Position numbers and translations under genes: made by a program
The notes under the pieces: model-generated
The model's input: the letters and a program-made list of their open reading frames with translations, nothing else
What the model was told of the DNA's origin: nothing
Databases searched by the model: none
In this document: one piece after another, positions 51,643 to 63,423 of the stretch
Numbering within the stretch: position 1 is the first letter of the stretch
How the letters are laid out: the number at the start of each line of letters is the position of its first letter
NCBI RefSeq assembly: GCF_014202345.1
Contig: NZ_JACHGO010000003.1
Span: 310,001-374,000, forward strand
Reading direction: 5' to 3'
Source of the DNA: Desulfovibrio intestinalis
Lineage (GTDB): Bacteria > Desulfobacterota > Desulfovibrionia > Desulfovibrionales > Desulfovibrionaceae
Length of the DNA stretch: 64,000 bases

Positions 51643-51879
51643 CAATCGGTCAATAAGCTTGTTACGGCGAAAAATATTGTGCTGCGTTTCCTCATAGTTC
51701 GCGCTGGCGGCCAGAACAGCCCCCGCGTTGGATGCTGATAATTTTTTCACGCTTCTTGTGCCTGCCCTGCGCAGGTGGTATCCTTAGTTCATCAGTGCGT
51801 TGTCGGTGTCTTTAGGGTGCTGCGTTTGGTGCATTACACGCCGCAGTTATTTGTAATCACACCCAATCAAGGAGAAAAC

Positions 51880-52962
51880 ATGTCGGATTTGCGTACCCCG
51901 CTGACCTCCTGGCATGAAGCTCAAGGCGCGAAAATGGCTCCTTTCGCGGGTTGGCTCATGCCCATTCAGTATGAAGGCATTCTTGCGGAACATCTGCATA
52001 CCAGAAAACATGCCGGGCTTTTTGATATCTGCCATATGGGCGAGTTCCGCATTGAAGGGCCGGGCGCTGCAGAAGCCCTGTCCCGTGCCGTGAGCCACAA
52101 CCTTGAAACCCTGGCCCCCGGAAAATGCCGCTACGGATTTTTACTCAATGAAAAGGGCGGAGTGCTTGACGACGGCATCATCTACCGCTTTGGCCCGGAA
52201 TCCTTCATGGCCGTGGTCAATGCCGCCTGCGCCGCCAACGATCTGGCCACCTTGCGCGCCCGGTTGCCCGAAAGCGTGAATATTACCGACATCTCAAACG
52301 AAACGGGCAAGGTGGACCTGCAAGGCCCGGATTCGCTGGATGTGCTTGAAAAACTCATGGGCGAGAATTTTCATGACCTCGGCTATTTTTCGTTCCGCGA
52401 AGCCCAGTGGCAGGGCGTACCCGTTCTAGTCAGCCGCACGGGCTACACTGGCGAACTGGGCTATGAGCTGTATCTGCCCGCTGGCAAAACCGAAGACTTC
52501 TGGAAGGCCCTGCTGGCTGACGAGCGCGTGAAACCCGTGGGCCTTGGCGCTCGCGACACCCTGCGCCTTGAATCCGGCCTGCCGCTTTACGGGCATGATC
52601 TGGATGAAAACCATAGCCCCGCCGAAGCTGGCATGGGCCGCATGATGACAAGCCAGGCTGCCTATGTGGGCAAGGAAGGAGCGCAGGTAGTGCGCGAAGT
52701 TCTGGTGCCCCTGAAGATTGAAGGCCGCCGCGCCGCCCGTCACGGCGACGACATCGCCCTGCCTGACGGCACGGTGGTGGGCCGTGTTACCAGTGGCTCT
52801 TTTGCGCCTTCCCTTGGCTATGTTATTGCCTTTGGCTGGGTGGATGCCGCCCATGCGAACGGCGAAAATTTTGTGGTTCGTGCCGCCAGAACGGAACTGC
52901 CCGCCCAGAAGGTGGAAATTCCTTTCTACAAGGATGGCACGGCACGCAAAAAACTGGCCTGA
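51880..52962 (+). CDS. gcvT: Glycine cleavage system T protein (aminomethyltransferase)
   Basis: Transfers the aminomethyl carbon from the lipoyl arm of GcvH to tetrahydrofolate, releasing ammonia. 360 residues: FAGWLMPIQYEGILAEHLHT, GLFDICHMGEFRIEGP, KVDLQGPDSLDVLEKL, SRTGYTGELGYELYLP and GLGARDTLRLESGLPLYGHD. AAGGAG is seven bases before the ATG at 51880; the upstream extension is spurious. First of gcvT-gcvH-gcvPA-gcvPB. Confidence 0.95.
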   Translation: MSDLRTPLTSWHEAQGAKMAPFAGWLMPIQYEGILAEHLHTRKHAGLFDICHMGEFRIEGPGAAEALSRAVSHNLETLAPGKCRYGFLLNEKGGVLDDGIIYRFGPESFMAVVNAACAANDLATLRARLPESVNITDISNETGKVDLQGPDSLDVLEKLMGENFHDLGYFSFREAQWQGVPVLVSRTGYTGELGYELYLPAGKTEDFWKALLADERVKPVGLGARDTLRLESGLPLYGHDLDENHSPAEAGMGRMMTSQAAYVGKEGAQVVREVLVPLKIEGRRAARHGDDIALPDGTVVGRVTSGSFAPSLGYVIAFGWVDAAHANGENFVVRAARTELPAQKVEIPFYKDGTARKKLA

Positions 52963-53081
52963 CCCAACGTGGCGCGGGCAGCGGCCCGGTGAGCCGCATG
53001 TCTGCGCCTTGCTGAATTTGTGATGGTTGGCGTACCGCCACGGTGCGCACTGTGTTTACAACAACTTTCAGGAGAATACAC

Positions 53082-53468
53082 ATGGCTACCAATCCCACGG
53101 ATCTGTTGTACAGCAAGAGTCACGAATGGCTGCGTCTTGAAGGCGACGAGGCAGTGGTGGGCATCACCCACTTTGCCCAGGAATCCCTTGGCGACATCAC
53201 TTATGTGGAATTGCCCCTGGTGGGCGACGAAGTGAGCGAAGAAGGGGAGTTCGGCTCCGTTGAGTCCGTCAAGGCTGCCAGCGATCTGGTTTCTCCGGTC
53301 AGCGGCAGTGTTGTAGGCATCAATACCGCTCTGGAGCAGGCCCCGGAAAAATGCAACGGCGATCCCTACGGTGAAGGCTGGCTCATGCGCGTCAAGTATT
53401 CCCGCAAACCTGAAGGCCTTATGGATGCGGCTGCCTACGAAGCTTTTTGCGCCACTGAAGGGCACTAG
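53082..53468 (+). CDS. gcvH: Glycine cleavage system H protein
   Basis: Lipoyl carrier that shuttles the aminomethyl group between P and T proteins. 128 residues with [33 protein letters not shown] and the lipoylation site Lys64 in [23 protein letters not shown] lies at a proper distance before the ATG at 53082. Likely target of the nearby LplA. Confidence 0.96.
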   Translation: MATNPTDLLYSKSHEWLRLEGDEAVVGITHFAQESLGDITYVELPLVGDEVSEEGEFGSVESVKAASDLVSPVSGSVVGINTALEQAPEKCNGDPYGEGWLMRVKYSRKPEGLMDAAAYEAFCATEGH

Positions 53469-53654
53469 GCTGTTTCAGAGCTTACCCAACGCCTTGAGGA
53501 ACCGGTAACGGCCCCGGGGTTGCGGCCCAGGATTTATCGATGCGGTGCACCAGCCCGCCAGCTCTGAGCGGGCGGGCGCAGCCGCAGCTGATTGCAGCGG
53601 ATACGCCCTTGCCCCTCAAGCACACGTCACGCGTAACATGTTCAAGGAGCAGAT

Positions 53655-54986
53655 ATGCCATATATCCCCCATACGCAGGAAGAGTTGCACGAGATGCTCT
53701 CCGTGGTTGGGGTGCGCGATCTGGACGGCCTTTTTGCCGATATTCCTCCGGAAATGCGCCCCAAACAGTTCAATCTGCCCAAAGGTCAGTCCGAAGCCGC
53801 AGTTTGCGCCTACTTTGAAGGGCTGGCCGCCAAAAACTGTCCAGATATCATGTCCTTCCTTGGCGCGGGCTATTACGCCCACGACATTCCCAAGGCTGTG
53901 GACGCGCTTTCTGGCCGTAGCGAGTTTTATACCTCCTACACGCCCTACCAGCCGGAATGCTCACAGGGCACTCTTCAGGCTATTTTTGAGTTTCAGACTG
54001 CCGTAAGCCGCCTCATGGGCATGGACTGCGCCAATGCCTCTGTCTATGACGGCGGTTCCGCCATTTTTGAAGCGGCCATGATGGCTGTTCGCGCCACCCG
54101 CCACCGCGTGCTGGTGGTAGACGAAGCCGTCAACCCCATCTGGCGGGTCATGCTGGCTTCCTACATTTCCAGCCTTGATCTTGAACTCAAGACCGTGAAA
54201 CAGGAAAAGGGCGTGAGCCGTCTTGACGCACTCATGGCTGCCATTGACGACACCACTGCAGCCGTCATTGTGCAGAACCCCAACTTCTTCGGCGCTGTGG
54301 CCGATTACACCCAGGTGTTCGCCAAAGCTCGTGAACACAAGGCATTCGGCGTTATTTCCGTTTACCCGGTCATGCAGTCGGTGCTGAAAACTCCTGGTGA
54401 AATGGGTGCAGACGTTGCCGTGGCCGAAGGGCAGAGCCTCGGCATGCCCCTTTCGTTCGGCGGCCCCTATCTGGGCATCATGACCTGCCGCAAAGAGCAC
54501 ATCCGCCAGTTCCCTGGCCGCATTGTGGGCCGCACCAACGATCTTGACGGCAAGACCGGATACGTGCTCACCCTGCAAGCTCGCGAGCAGCATATCCGCC
54601 GTGCCAAAGCCACGTCGAACATCTGCTCCAACCAGGCCCTGTGCGCCTTGCGCTCCCTTATCTACATGTCGCTGCTTGGCCCCTGCGGCCTCACGCGGCT
54701 GGCGGAAAACAACATGGCGCTTACCCGCTATGCAGTGGAACGCCTTACCGCCATCAAGGGCATCGAACTGCTCAACGACGCGCCTTACGGCAACGAAGTG
54801 GCCCTGCGCCTGCCCATGCCTGCGCAGTCGCTGGTAGATGCTCTGGCGGCGCACGGATGCGTGCCCGGCTATCCTCTTGGCCGATACTATCCCGGTATGG
54901 AAAACGTGTTGCTGCTGGCCTGCACAGAACGCAACAGCCGTCAGCAGATCGGCATGCTGGCCGAAACCGTGGGAGGTCTGTTGTGA
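53655..54986 (+). CDS. gcvPA: Glycine dehydrogenase (decarboxylating) subunit 1
   Basis: N-terminal half of the P protein, which in many bacteria is split in two. 443 residues, the standard GcvPA length, with MRPKQFNLPKGQSE, FLGAGYYAHDIPKAV, FYTSYTPYQPECSQGTLQAI and KATSNICSNQALCAL. AAGGAGCAGAT precedes the ATG. It forms the alpha2beta2 decarboxylase with GcvPB and overlaps it by GTGA. The minus-strand frame at 53961-55001 is a shadow. Confidence 0.95.
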   Translation: MPYIPHTQEELHEMLSVVGVRDLDGLFADIPPEMRPKQFNLPKGQSEAAVCAYFEGLAAKNCPDIMSFLGAGYYAHDIPKAVDALSGRSEFYTSYTPYQPECSQGTLQAIFEFQTAVSRLMGMDCANASVYDGGSAIFEAAMMAVRATRHRVLVVDEAVNPIWRVMLASYISSLDLELKTVKQEKGVSRLDALMAAIDDTTAAVIVQNPNFFGAVADYTQVFAKAREHKAFGVISVYPVMQSVLKTPGEMGADVAVAEGQSLGMPLSFGGPYLGIMTCRKEHIRQFPGRIVGRTNDLDGKTGYVLTLQAREQHIRRAKATSNICSNQALCALRSLIYMSLLGPCGLTRLAENNMALTRYAVERLTAIKGIELLNDAPYGNEVALRLPMPAQSLVDALAAHGCVPGYPLGRYYPGMENVLLLACTERNSRQQIGMLAETVGGLL

Positions 54987-56431
54987 AAACCATCTTCGCA
55001 AAATCCGTGCCCGGTCGCAGCGCCTTTTGTATAGAATCCGAAGCCCCCAAGGCTGCGGACATGCTGCCTGCGGGCCTGCTGCGCAAGGAAGAACCCCGTC
55101 TGCCCCAGTGCTCTGAACTGGACGTGGTGCGTCATTTTACCGGTCTTTCCAAACTCAACTATTGTGTGGACGCCAATTTTTATCCCCTTGGCTCCTGCAC
55201 AATGAAATACAACCCCAAGTTTACGGAATACGTGGCCTCGCTGCCCGGCTTCACGCGCCTGCACCCCATGCTGGCGCAAATGGGCCGCAGCGTCGGTTGC
55301 ACGCAGGGTGCGCTTGAATGCCTTTATCAGGCTGAAAACATGCTTTGCGAACTGACCGGTATGAAGGCCTTCACCCTGCAGCCTATGGCAGGAGCCAACG
55401 GCGAATTTGTGGGCGTCAAGCTCATCGCCGCCTACCACAAGGCCAAGGGGCGCAATCCCAAAAAGATGCTCATTCCCGATGCCGCTCACGGCACCAACCC
55501 CGCTTCGGCGGCGCTGGCGGGTTTTGAGGCCATCAATATTGAATCCCGCGACGGCATGGTAGACCCGGATGCCATTGTGGCGGCCATACAGAAGTACGGC
55601 GACGATGTGGCTGGTCTCATGATGACCTGCCCCAACACCCTGGGCCTTATGGAAGTGCATCTGCCGCGCATTGTGGCCGAACTGCGCAAGATTGACGCCC
55701 TGCTGTACTATGATGGCGCCAACATGAACGCCATTATGGGCAAGATGCGCGTGGGCGATGTGGGCTTTGACGTGGTGCACCTCAACGTGCACAAAACCCT
55801 GTCCACCCCGCATGGCGGCGGCGGCCCCGGCGCTGGCCCTGTGGGCGTGAGCGAATGCCTCGTTCCCTTCCTGCCTGCTCCGCGTGTACGCAAGGGACAG
55901 GACGGAGCCTTCTATCTTGATTACGATGTGCCGCAGTCCATTGGCTACATGGGCCCCTTCTATGGCAGCTTTGGCATTATGGTAAGAGCGCTTGCCTACA
56001 TGTTGCGTCTGGGAGCCGAAGGCCTCACCAGAGCTTCGGAATACGCGGTGCTTAACGCCAACTATCTGAAAAAGCGTCTGGAAAAAACTCTGGACATACC
56101 CTATGCCAACAGGCTGTGCGCCCACGAATTCGTAGCTTCGGCTCCCGAGGGCACCCGCGCTCTGGACATTGCCAAGGCCCTGCTGGACCGCGGCTTCCAC
56201 GCGCCCACCATCTACTTCCCGCTGATCGTGCACGAGTGCCTTATGGCCGAACCCACGGAAACGGAAAGCAAGGAAACTCTGGACTCCTTCGTCCAAGCCC
56301 TGCAAGACATTATGCTGCAGGCCAGGAGTAATCCGCAGGCCTTGCTGGATGCTCCTGTGACCCTGCCGGCCCGTCGTATGGACGAAACCGCAGCGGCCCG
56401 TAACATGATCCTTACGGAAGACATGGGCTAA
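54983..56431 (+). CDS. gcvPB: Glycine dehydrogenase (decarboxylating) subunit 2
   Basis: C-terminal half of the P protein carrying PLP. 482 residues from a GTG start (54983) that overlaps the gcvPA stop and has GGGAGG about six bases upstream; the open frame extends further upstream into gcvPA, but that part does not match the family. Motifs: YPLGSCTMKYNPK, LQPMAGANGEFVGVKLIAAY, DAAHGTNPASAAL and the PLP lysine K271 in LNVHKTLSTPHGGGGPGAGP. A strong terminator follows 23 bases after the stop. Confidence 0.95.
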   Translation: MKTIFAKSVPGRSAFCIESEAPKAADMLPAGLLRKEEPRLPQCSELDVVRHFTGLSKLNYCVDANFYPLGSCTMKYNPKFTEYVASLPGFTRLHPMLAQMGRSVGCTQGALECLYQAENMLCELTGMKAFTLQPMAGANGEFVGVKLIAAYHKAKGRNPKKMLIPDAAHGTNPASAALAGFEAINIESRDGMVDPDAIVAAIQKYGDDVAGLMMTCPNTLGLMEVHLPRIVAELRKIDALLYYDGANMNAIMGKMRVGDVGFDVVHLNVHKTLSTPHGGGGPGAGPVGVSECLVPFLPAPRVRKGQDGAFYLDYDVPQSIGYMGPFYGSFGIMVRALAYMLRLGAEGLTRASEYAVLNANYLKKRLEKTLDIPYANRLCAHEFVASAPEGTRALDIAKALLDRGFHAPTIYFPLIVHECLMAEPTETESKETLDSFVQALQDIMLQARSNPQALLDAPVTLPARRMDETAAARNMILTEDMG

Positions 56432-56454
56432 CTTCTTCCTTTTGAACGGTTTGT

Positions 56455-56491
56455 GGGGGAGGGATCCTTTTGTAAAAGGATTTCCTCCCCC
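56455..56491 (+). terminator. Terminator of the gcv operon
   Basis: GGGGGAGG...CCTCCCCC outer stem with inner ATCCTTTT-GT-AAAAGGAT, followed by TTGTTT. Confidence 0.82.
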
Positions 56492-56632
56492 TTGTTTCAT
56501 CTTCTGTGCAGCGCCGTCACGAACGCCTTTCCCGATACTTCTGCGTCGAGCTTCGCTTTTTTTGCGGTCGAGTACCATCAGAGTACATTCCTGCATAAAA
56601 GGCGTGTTGTTATTTTATGATATAATTGAGAA

Positions 56633-56863
56633 TTCATTCGTCCAGACACTGCCGGCCCGACACTGCAAGGACGAATCTGTCGGGATGTTGCTGTACGGAC
56701 GACACAGCCCAAACCGTGTACTTTCGCAGCAGTTGTTACAGGAAATCTTCTGCCCCAGAGGCAGAATGTCCAGAGCTTGGGCCTCCCTGGCAGTACACAG
56801 CCGTAAACCATGCTCAAGCCTCGGTACAAATAAAGGGGGCCGCGCTTTGCGCGGCCCCCTTTT
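56633..56863 (+). ncRNA. Candidate structured small RNA with its own promoter and terminator
   Basis: The gap between gcvPB and secA holds a perfect TATAAT (56621-56626; no good -35), then about 230 bases with paired segments: ATTCGTCC/GGACGAAT (56636-56643, 56669-56676) interleaved with CCCGACA/TGTCGGG (56656-56662, 56678-56684), which together would form a pseudoknot; a hairpin TTCTGCC-CCAGA-GGCAGAA; and a terminal perfect stem with T tract (56832-56863). No coding frame with a ribosome-binding site is present. I could not match it to tmRNA, RNase P RNA, SRP RNA or 6S RNA. Confidence 0.45.
56832..56863. terminator. Rho-independent terminator
   Basis: AAAGGGGGCCGCGC-TTT-GCGCGGCCCCCTTT followed by T, 14-pair stem. 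It ends the candidate RNA on the plus strand and may also stop the convergent secA transcript, whose stop is about 100 bases away. Confidence 0.82.
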
Positions 56864-56962
56864 GCTATCAACTGCTCGGCTTCGTGATGTTTTGTCTCAC
56901 GCCCGTTGCTGGCTTACGAACAGGCCAATATGCCGGGAAGGCATGGCCCTGAAAACAAACTC

Positions 56963-59536
<2,574 letters not shown>

Positions 59537-59660
59537 GAAGTCTCCTCTGTTGGGCACTGGCAAACCGCCTTTGGCCCGAATGTGCACGCCTGTAGGGCGC
59601 GTCAGCGCGACCTCAGAACCCACGGTCCTGAGCAGCCTGAGGGGCTGGCGGCATCTCACT

Positions 59661-59689
59661 AAAATAAGACATAAATGCCGGGTTGGCAA
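59661..59689 (-). promoter_or_regulatory. Putative sigma-70 promoter of secA
   Basis: Minus strand TTGCCA (59689-59684), 17-base spacer, TATTTT (59666-59661); leader about 115 bases. Confidence 0.5.
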
Positions 59690-59847
59690 TGCAGGCGGGC
59701 GCGGGCCCGGCAGGAAAATATGAAATTTGCTGATGCAGAACCGTACAGCACGGCCAGCGCCATGCTGCGCGCCGTGCGCCACAGTCATGCGGCGATAAAA
59801 ATCGGGGCAGGGCTTATTTTTCTGTTATTGCAGCCGATAGAACAGAA

Positions 59848-59873
59848 AAGGAGCCTCCTGCGGGACGCTCCTT
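59848..59873 (-). terminator. Terminator of the moaE-like gene
   Basis: Minus strand AAGGAGC...GCTCCTT with a 12-base loop followed by TTCTGTTC, about 35 bases past the moaE-like stop. The remaining gap to secA holds only the secA promoter. Confidence 0.6.
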
Positions 59874-59906
59874 CATTGGCTTGCTGGCGCGGTGAAAATG
59901 CTGCCC

Positions 59907-60272
59907 TCAGGCTTGCAGATGTTCCTGCTTGATAACGGCTTCAGCCTTGATTCTGTCCAGCAGTTCGGCAAAGACGGCCTTGACGTTTTCGCGTATGTCG
60001 CCGGCCACTACCAGAAAGAGCACGTCGTCGCCGGGTTTGAGCAAGCCTTCCTCGGCGTCGGCAACAATGGCGAAAATGCCGGGGCGCTGCTCCATTTCGT
60101 GCACAATGGCAGTCATTTTTTCCCTGTCAGGAGTGATGTGCACCGCACTGACAGGCGCATGGTCATTACGGGACCAGCCCCGTACCACGCCGTTGTGAAC
60201 CAGCATCATGCCCACGTGATCGGCGAAGCCGGGACGGGCTTTGAGTTCCTGAAGAGTTTTGTTAATATCCAT
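59907..60272 (-). CDS. moaE: MoaE-like molybdopterin synthase catalytic subunit
   Basis: MoaE with MoaD converts cPMP to molybdopterin. 121 residues from ATG 60272 (AAGGCGG upstream): VGMMLVHNGVVRGWSRNDHA, AIVHEMEQRPGIFAIVADAE, and DDVLFLVVAGDIRENVKAVF followed by the Lys-containing end IKAEAVIKQEHLQA. This is shorter than E. coli MoaE (150) and lacks the usual W-K-x-E ending, so it may be a divergent subfamily. The open frame continues upstream to 60398, overlapping the divergent 916-residue gene. No other moa gene is here. Confidence 0.75.
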   Translation of the reverse strand: MDINKTLQELKARPGFADHVGMMLVHNGVVRGWSRNDHAPVSAVHITPDREKMTAIVHEMEQRPGIFAIVADAEEGLLKPGDDVLFLVVAGDIRENVKAVFAELLDRIKAEAVIKQEHLQA

Positions 60273-60357
60273 ATGGACCGCCTTGGTTTGATCCACATCT
60301 GATTGTGGCATTCCGGCAGCATACACCAGGCCCATGCCTCCATAAAGGATTTTGTTC

Positions 60358-63108
60358 ATGGCCCATCTATCACAGTTATTGTCCCGTCTTCCTGACACTC
60401 AAGACATGCGCATGAGCACGATGGGGCATGTTGTCTGGGTTTGCTGGCATGGCAAACTGGCCCCGGCTGTAGGGCAGACCCTGCTTAACTACGGCGGCAT
60501 GCTGGTGGGCGAAGAAGAAGAGCAGGCCCTGTGGTTCTTCTTTACTGACGATGTTTTTCTGGCCTTGGCCCGGCTTATGGTCTGGGGTAATTTTAATGAA
60601 CTTCCTGTCAGTATTGAGCTTTTTCCTGGCAGATTGCAGTTCGGCCGCAAGCGCGATGTAAGCCTGCTGCTGGACGCTGCGCTTCAGGCGCAGGAAATGC
60701 TGGTGCGCGACAGCCTTGAAGTATGGGTGCACCCCAAGAGCCGCGAAGGCAAAAAAAATCTTCCCGGCATTGATTTTGAGCGCAGCCCTGGCCGTCAGGG
60801 CATGAGCCCTGTGGACTGGGCCACCATGCTGGTAGACGTGCGCATGCCCTATGCTTCCACGCAGGCGTGGTTTGCCATTCTGCATCCCTTGGGCAGCCCG
60901 CTGGACAAGGCCTTCCAGAGTGGCTGGAGCTCCATGTTCAAAAAAATCGAGGTGCTGCTGCAGCGGCTCAAGATTAAATCTATCGTCAGCGGCTCTTTTG
61001 TGATGCTGGCTGTGGACAATCTGTTGATGCTGCGCACGTTTTTACGCGACTATCTGCACAGTTTCGATAAAGAAAACGGAGAAGGCGGCGCGTGCTGGCC
61101 CTGCGTTTGCGTGGTGGCTGACCGCAATAATTTGAATTTCAACAGTGATTTGCCCAAGAAGATCGGCTTGCAGTGGGATAACCTCATGCCGGACTTCCCC
61201 TACCTGAGCTACCGCAACGCCTATCTGCTCGGCGAAGGGTTCACTGTGCGCGACCTGCGCTACACTGGCGAACAGATGAGCATGGACAGCTGGTGCAATG
61301 TTCTTCTGGATGAGAACAGCCTCAGCGAGCGCTCCATACCGCTGCTCATGCCTTCGCAGCTGACAGGCGGCGATACTGCCGAAACTGGTTGCTTTTACTG
61401 CGGTATTCACAGTCACACTGCTGTACTGTGCCCCACGCGTTTCTGCCAGCCCAGCCCCCAGGATCTGTGGGAAAAGGTGGGCGGTCTTGATCTGGACGCC
61501 ATTAACGAGGGTTTCCGGCATATCGAGCAGGTGCTCACGGCGCAAGGCGTGGCGGGCTATGACACACTGCTGGCCGAAGACAGCGATGCGGCGCTTGTGT
61601 TGCAGGGGGTGCTGGACATCAACGGCCCGTGCCAGTTGCGCAATGTGCCCCGGCACTGGCTGTACCGCATGCGCGAACCCGAGTTTGATGAAACTCCTCC
61701 GGCCCGTGACGATAGCCCTGCCTGGGACTTGCTGGACAAACTGGCTGCCACCCCGCCCGAGGGACTGACTGACCTTGAAAAAAAGATTACCCAGGCCATA
61801 AGCCGGCACCAGCGCGACTCGCGCTTGCGCATGGTTTTGGGGTTTTGTCATGTGCAGCGGCACGACTTTGCCCGCGCTTCCAGCGCCTTTGGCGAAGCAG
61901 CCATGCTCGCGCCTTCCCCAATGCTGCAAGCCTGGAACGAATTTTTACAGGCCAGGCTGGAAGAAGAGCAGGGGCATTTTGGCGCGGCCATTGAGCAATA
62001 CGGGCAGATATGGCGTGTCATGCCTCAGTGGCAGGACGTTCGCTACCGCGAAATAGTGTGCAAGGTCAAAATGGGCTTTGCTGAAGCGGTACTGGATGCG
62101 TTGGTCAAACTTATTCGCGAAGATTCAACGTATTTCAACCGGGTTCTGGTGGACCCGGCTCTGGAGCGGGGGCGGCTGCTTATCCTTTCCTCCCTGTATG
62201 ACTTGTGGGCCGAAGCCAAAAAGAAGGCCGAGGCTGACGGCGCGGCCATTACCGCGCTTGACTCACGGCTCAACGACTGGTTTCCGCCAGAGCATCCCGT
62301 GCAGTTGCAGCTTGGGGCAAAGGTGCGGCAACTGGAAAAGCTCGCCAACACCAATAACTACATTGCCTATCTCAAGGTTGTGGAAGTGCGGCCAGTTCTG
62401 GAAAAAGAACTGGAGGAATGCATAAACCACGAAGTTGAAGAACTGCGCAATAAATATAAATATTACCTCGATATTATTCAGGAAGTCAGAGACGAAGCCT
62501 CATGGTTTCCTTTTCCCACTGCCTTGCGTGATTTCAGTCGTGACTTCAACGAGAGTGCGGGCATCATCAACCGGGCCTTTTCCTGCAACTTTAAAGAAGC
62601 CGCTGCTTTTAAACGCACGCAAGCCGATACGCCACGTCTGGCGGAACTGCTGCGCAATCTTCGCAAACGGCTGCAATTTTTGCGCATGGTGCGCGATGGT
62701 ACCCTGTTTGGCCTTACTATGGGCAAAACCTTTTTGTGGCTGGAAATCGTAGGTCTGCTGCTTTGCTTTATCGGCGTGCCTGTTGTGGTTTTCTGGGGTG
62801 ACAGTTTGCGCCTGGGCTGGTTGCGCGAAATTTTGGGCGACGACCAGTGGTCCATACAAAAAGTGCTCATCCTCATTGTGTCTGTGGTAGCTTTTGGTCT
62901 TGCGGCCTTGCGCACTACCCTTGTTTTTGACGGCAAGCGCGAAAAATTGCTGGAACAGGCAAGGGTGCAACGGGAACAGGCCCAGCAGGCACGGCTTGAG
63001 CGTGTAAAAAGACAGCGCCGGGCCGAAGAAGAAAAAGCCCGCCGAAGCCGGGAAGCCGTTGCCGCCCGCGAGGCGCAGCGCAAGCTGAAAGAGCGGCAGG
63101 GGGCATAA
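60358..63108 (+). CDS. Large TPR and membrane protein with a CCHC zinc knuckle, function unknown
   Basis: 916 residues. The N-terminal 350 show no known family. A perfect C-x2-C-x4-H-x4-C zinc knuckle occupies residues 345-358 (CFYCGIHSHTAVLC). Residues about 485-600 form TPR-like helices (RHDFARASSAFGEAAMLAPS, GHFGAAIEQYGQIWRVMPQW). A long helical region, two adjacent transmembrane helices (FLWLEIVGLLLCFIGVPVVV; VLILIVSVVAFGLAALRTTL) and a highly charged coiled-coil tail rich in Arg/Glu/Gln/Ala follow. AAGGA lies eight bases before the ATG at 60358. The soluble N-terminus is probably cytoplasmic. Confidence 0.82.
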   Translation: MAHLSQLLSRLPDTQDMRMSTMGHVVWVCWHGKLAPAVGQTLLNYGGMLVGEEEEQALWFFFTDDVFLALARLMVWGNFNELPVSIELFPGRLQFGRKRDVSLLLDAALQAQEMLVRDSLEVWVHPKSREGKKNLPGIDFERSPGRQGMSPVDWATMLVDVRMPYASTQAWFAILHPLGSPLDKAFQSGWSSMFKKIEVLLQRLKIKSIVSGSFVMLAVDNLLMLRTFLRDYLHSFDKENGEGGACWPCVCVVADRNNLNFNSDLPKKIGLQWDNLMPDFPYLSYRNAYLLGEGFTVRDLRYTGEQMSMDSWCNVLLDENSLSERSIPLLMPSQLTGGDTAETGCFYCGIHSHTAVLCPTRFCQPSPQDLWEKVGGLDLDAINEGFRHIEQVLTAQGVAGYDTLLAEDSDAALVLQGVLDINGPCQLRNVPRHWLYRMREPEFDETPPARDDSPAWDLLDKLAATPPEGLTDLEKKITQAISRHQRDSRLRMVLGFCHVQRHDFARASSAFGEAAMLAPSPMLQAWNEFLQARLEEEQGHFGAAIEQYGQIWRVMPQWQDVRYREIVCKVKMGFAEAVLDALVKLIREDSTYFNRVLVDPALERGRLLILSSLYDLWAEAKKKAEADGAAITALDSRLNDWFPPEHPVQLQLGAKVRQLEKLANTNNYIAYLKVVEVRPVLEKELEECINHEVEELRNKYKYYLDIIQEVRDEASWFPFPTALRDFSRDFNESAGIINRAFSCNFKEAAAFKRTQADTPRLAELLRNLRKRLQFLRMVRDGTLFGLTMGKTFLWLEIVGLLLCFIGVPVVVFWGDSLRLGWLREILGDDQWSIQKVLILIVSVVAFGLAALRTTLVFDGKREKLLEQARVQREQAQQARLERVKRQRRAEEEKARRSREAVAAREAQRKLKERQGA

Positions 63109-63346
63109 GCCCTTCGAGGGTTTGCAGCTGCCTGCCGCAGGCCCTTTGCCATTGAAGGATCGCGTTCGGTTTATTTCTTGATGCTATGTGGCTGGCTGCG
63201 ATACTTGGCAGGTGAAAGCTGTGTGCTCTTGTGGAACGATGCACGGCCTGGCTTGCAAGGGGATCAGGTTTCCTTGCAAGAGGATCAAAAGCAAATCCTG
63301 CCTATCCGTAAGCGCCTGTCTCAATAGCTGAAAATTTCATTAATAA

Positions 63347-63381
63347 AGCCCCGGACTGTACATACAGTATAGTCCGGGGCT
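63347..63381. terminator. Bidirectional terminator between convergent genes
   Basis: AGCCCCGGACT / AGTCCGGGGCT with a 13-base loop, flanked by TAATAA and ATTTTTATAG. The 420-base gap 63109-63528 also has a direct repeat CTTGCAAGRGGATCA (near 63252 and 63274) and a family A copy; no gene seen. Confidence 0.78.
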
Positions 63382-63423
63382 ATTTTTATAGTTTGTACTG
63401 CTGTGGTGGTATTCCATATGCCC

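Noticed and set aside
51465..51879. Glycine riboswitch upstream of gcvT
   Set aside because: I could not find the conserved aptamer segments; the region is instead occupied by repeat copy A2.
54941..56596. 551-codon open frame on the minus strand
   Set aside because: Antisense to gcvPB; no domain, no ribosome-binding site, His/Gly/Val-rich composition typical of a shadow frame.
56633..56863. tmRNA, SRP RNA or RNase P RNA
   Set aside because: The tag-peptide frame and CCA end, the SRP tetraloop domain and the RNase P core motifs were not found.
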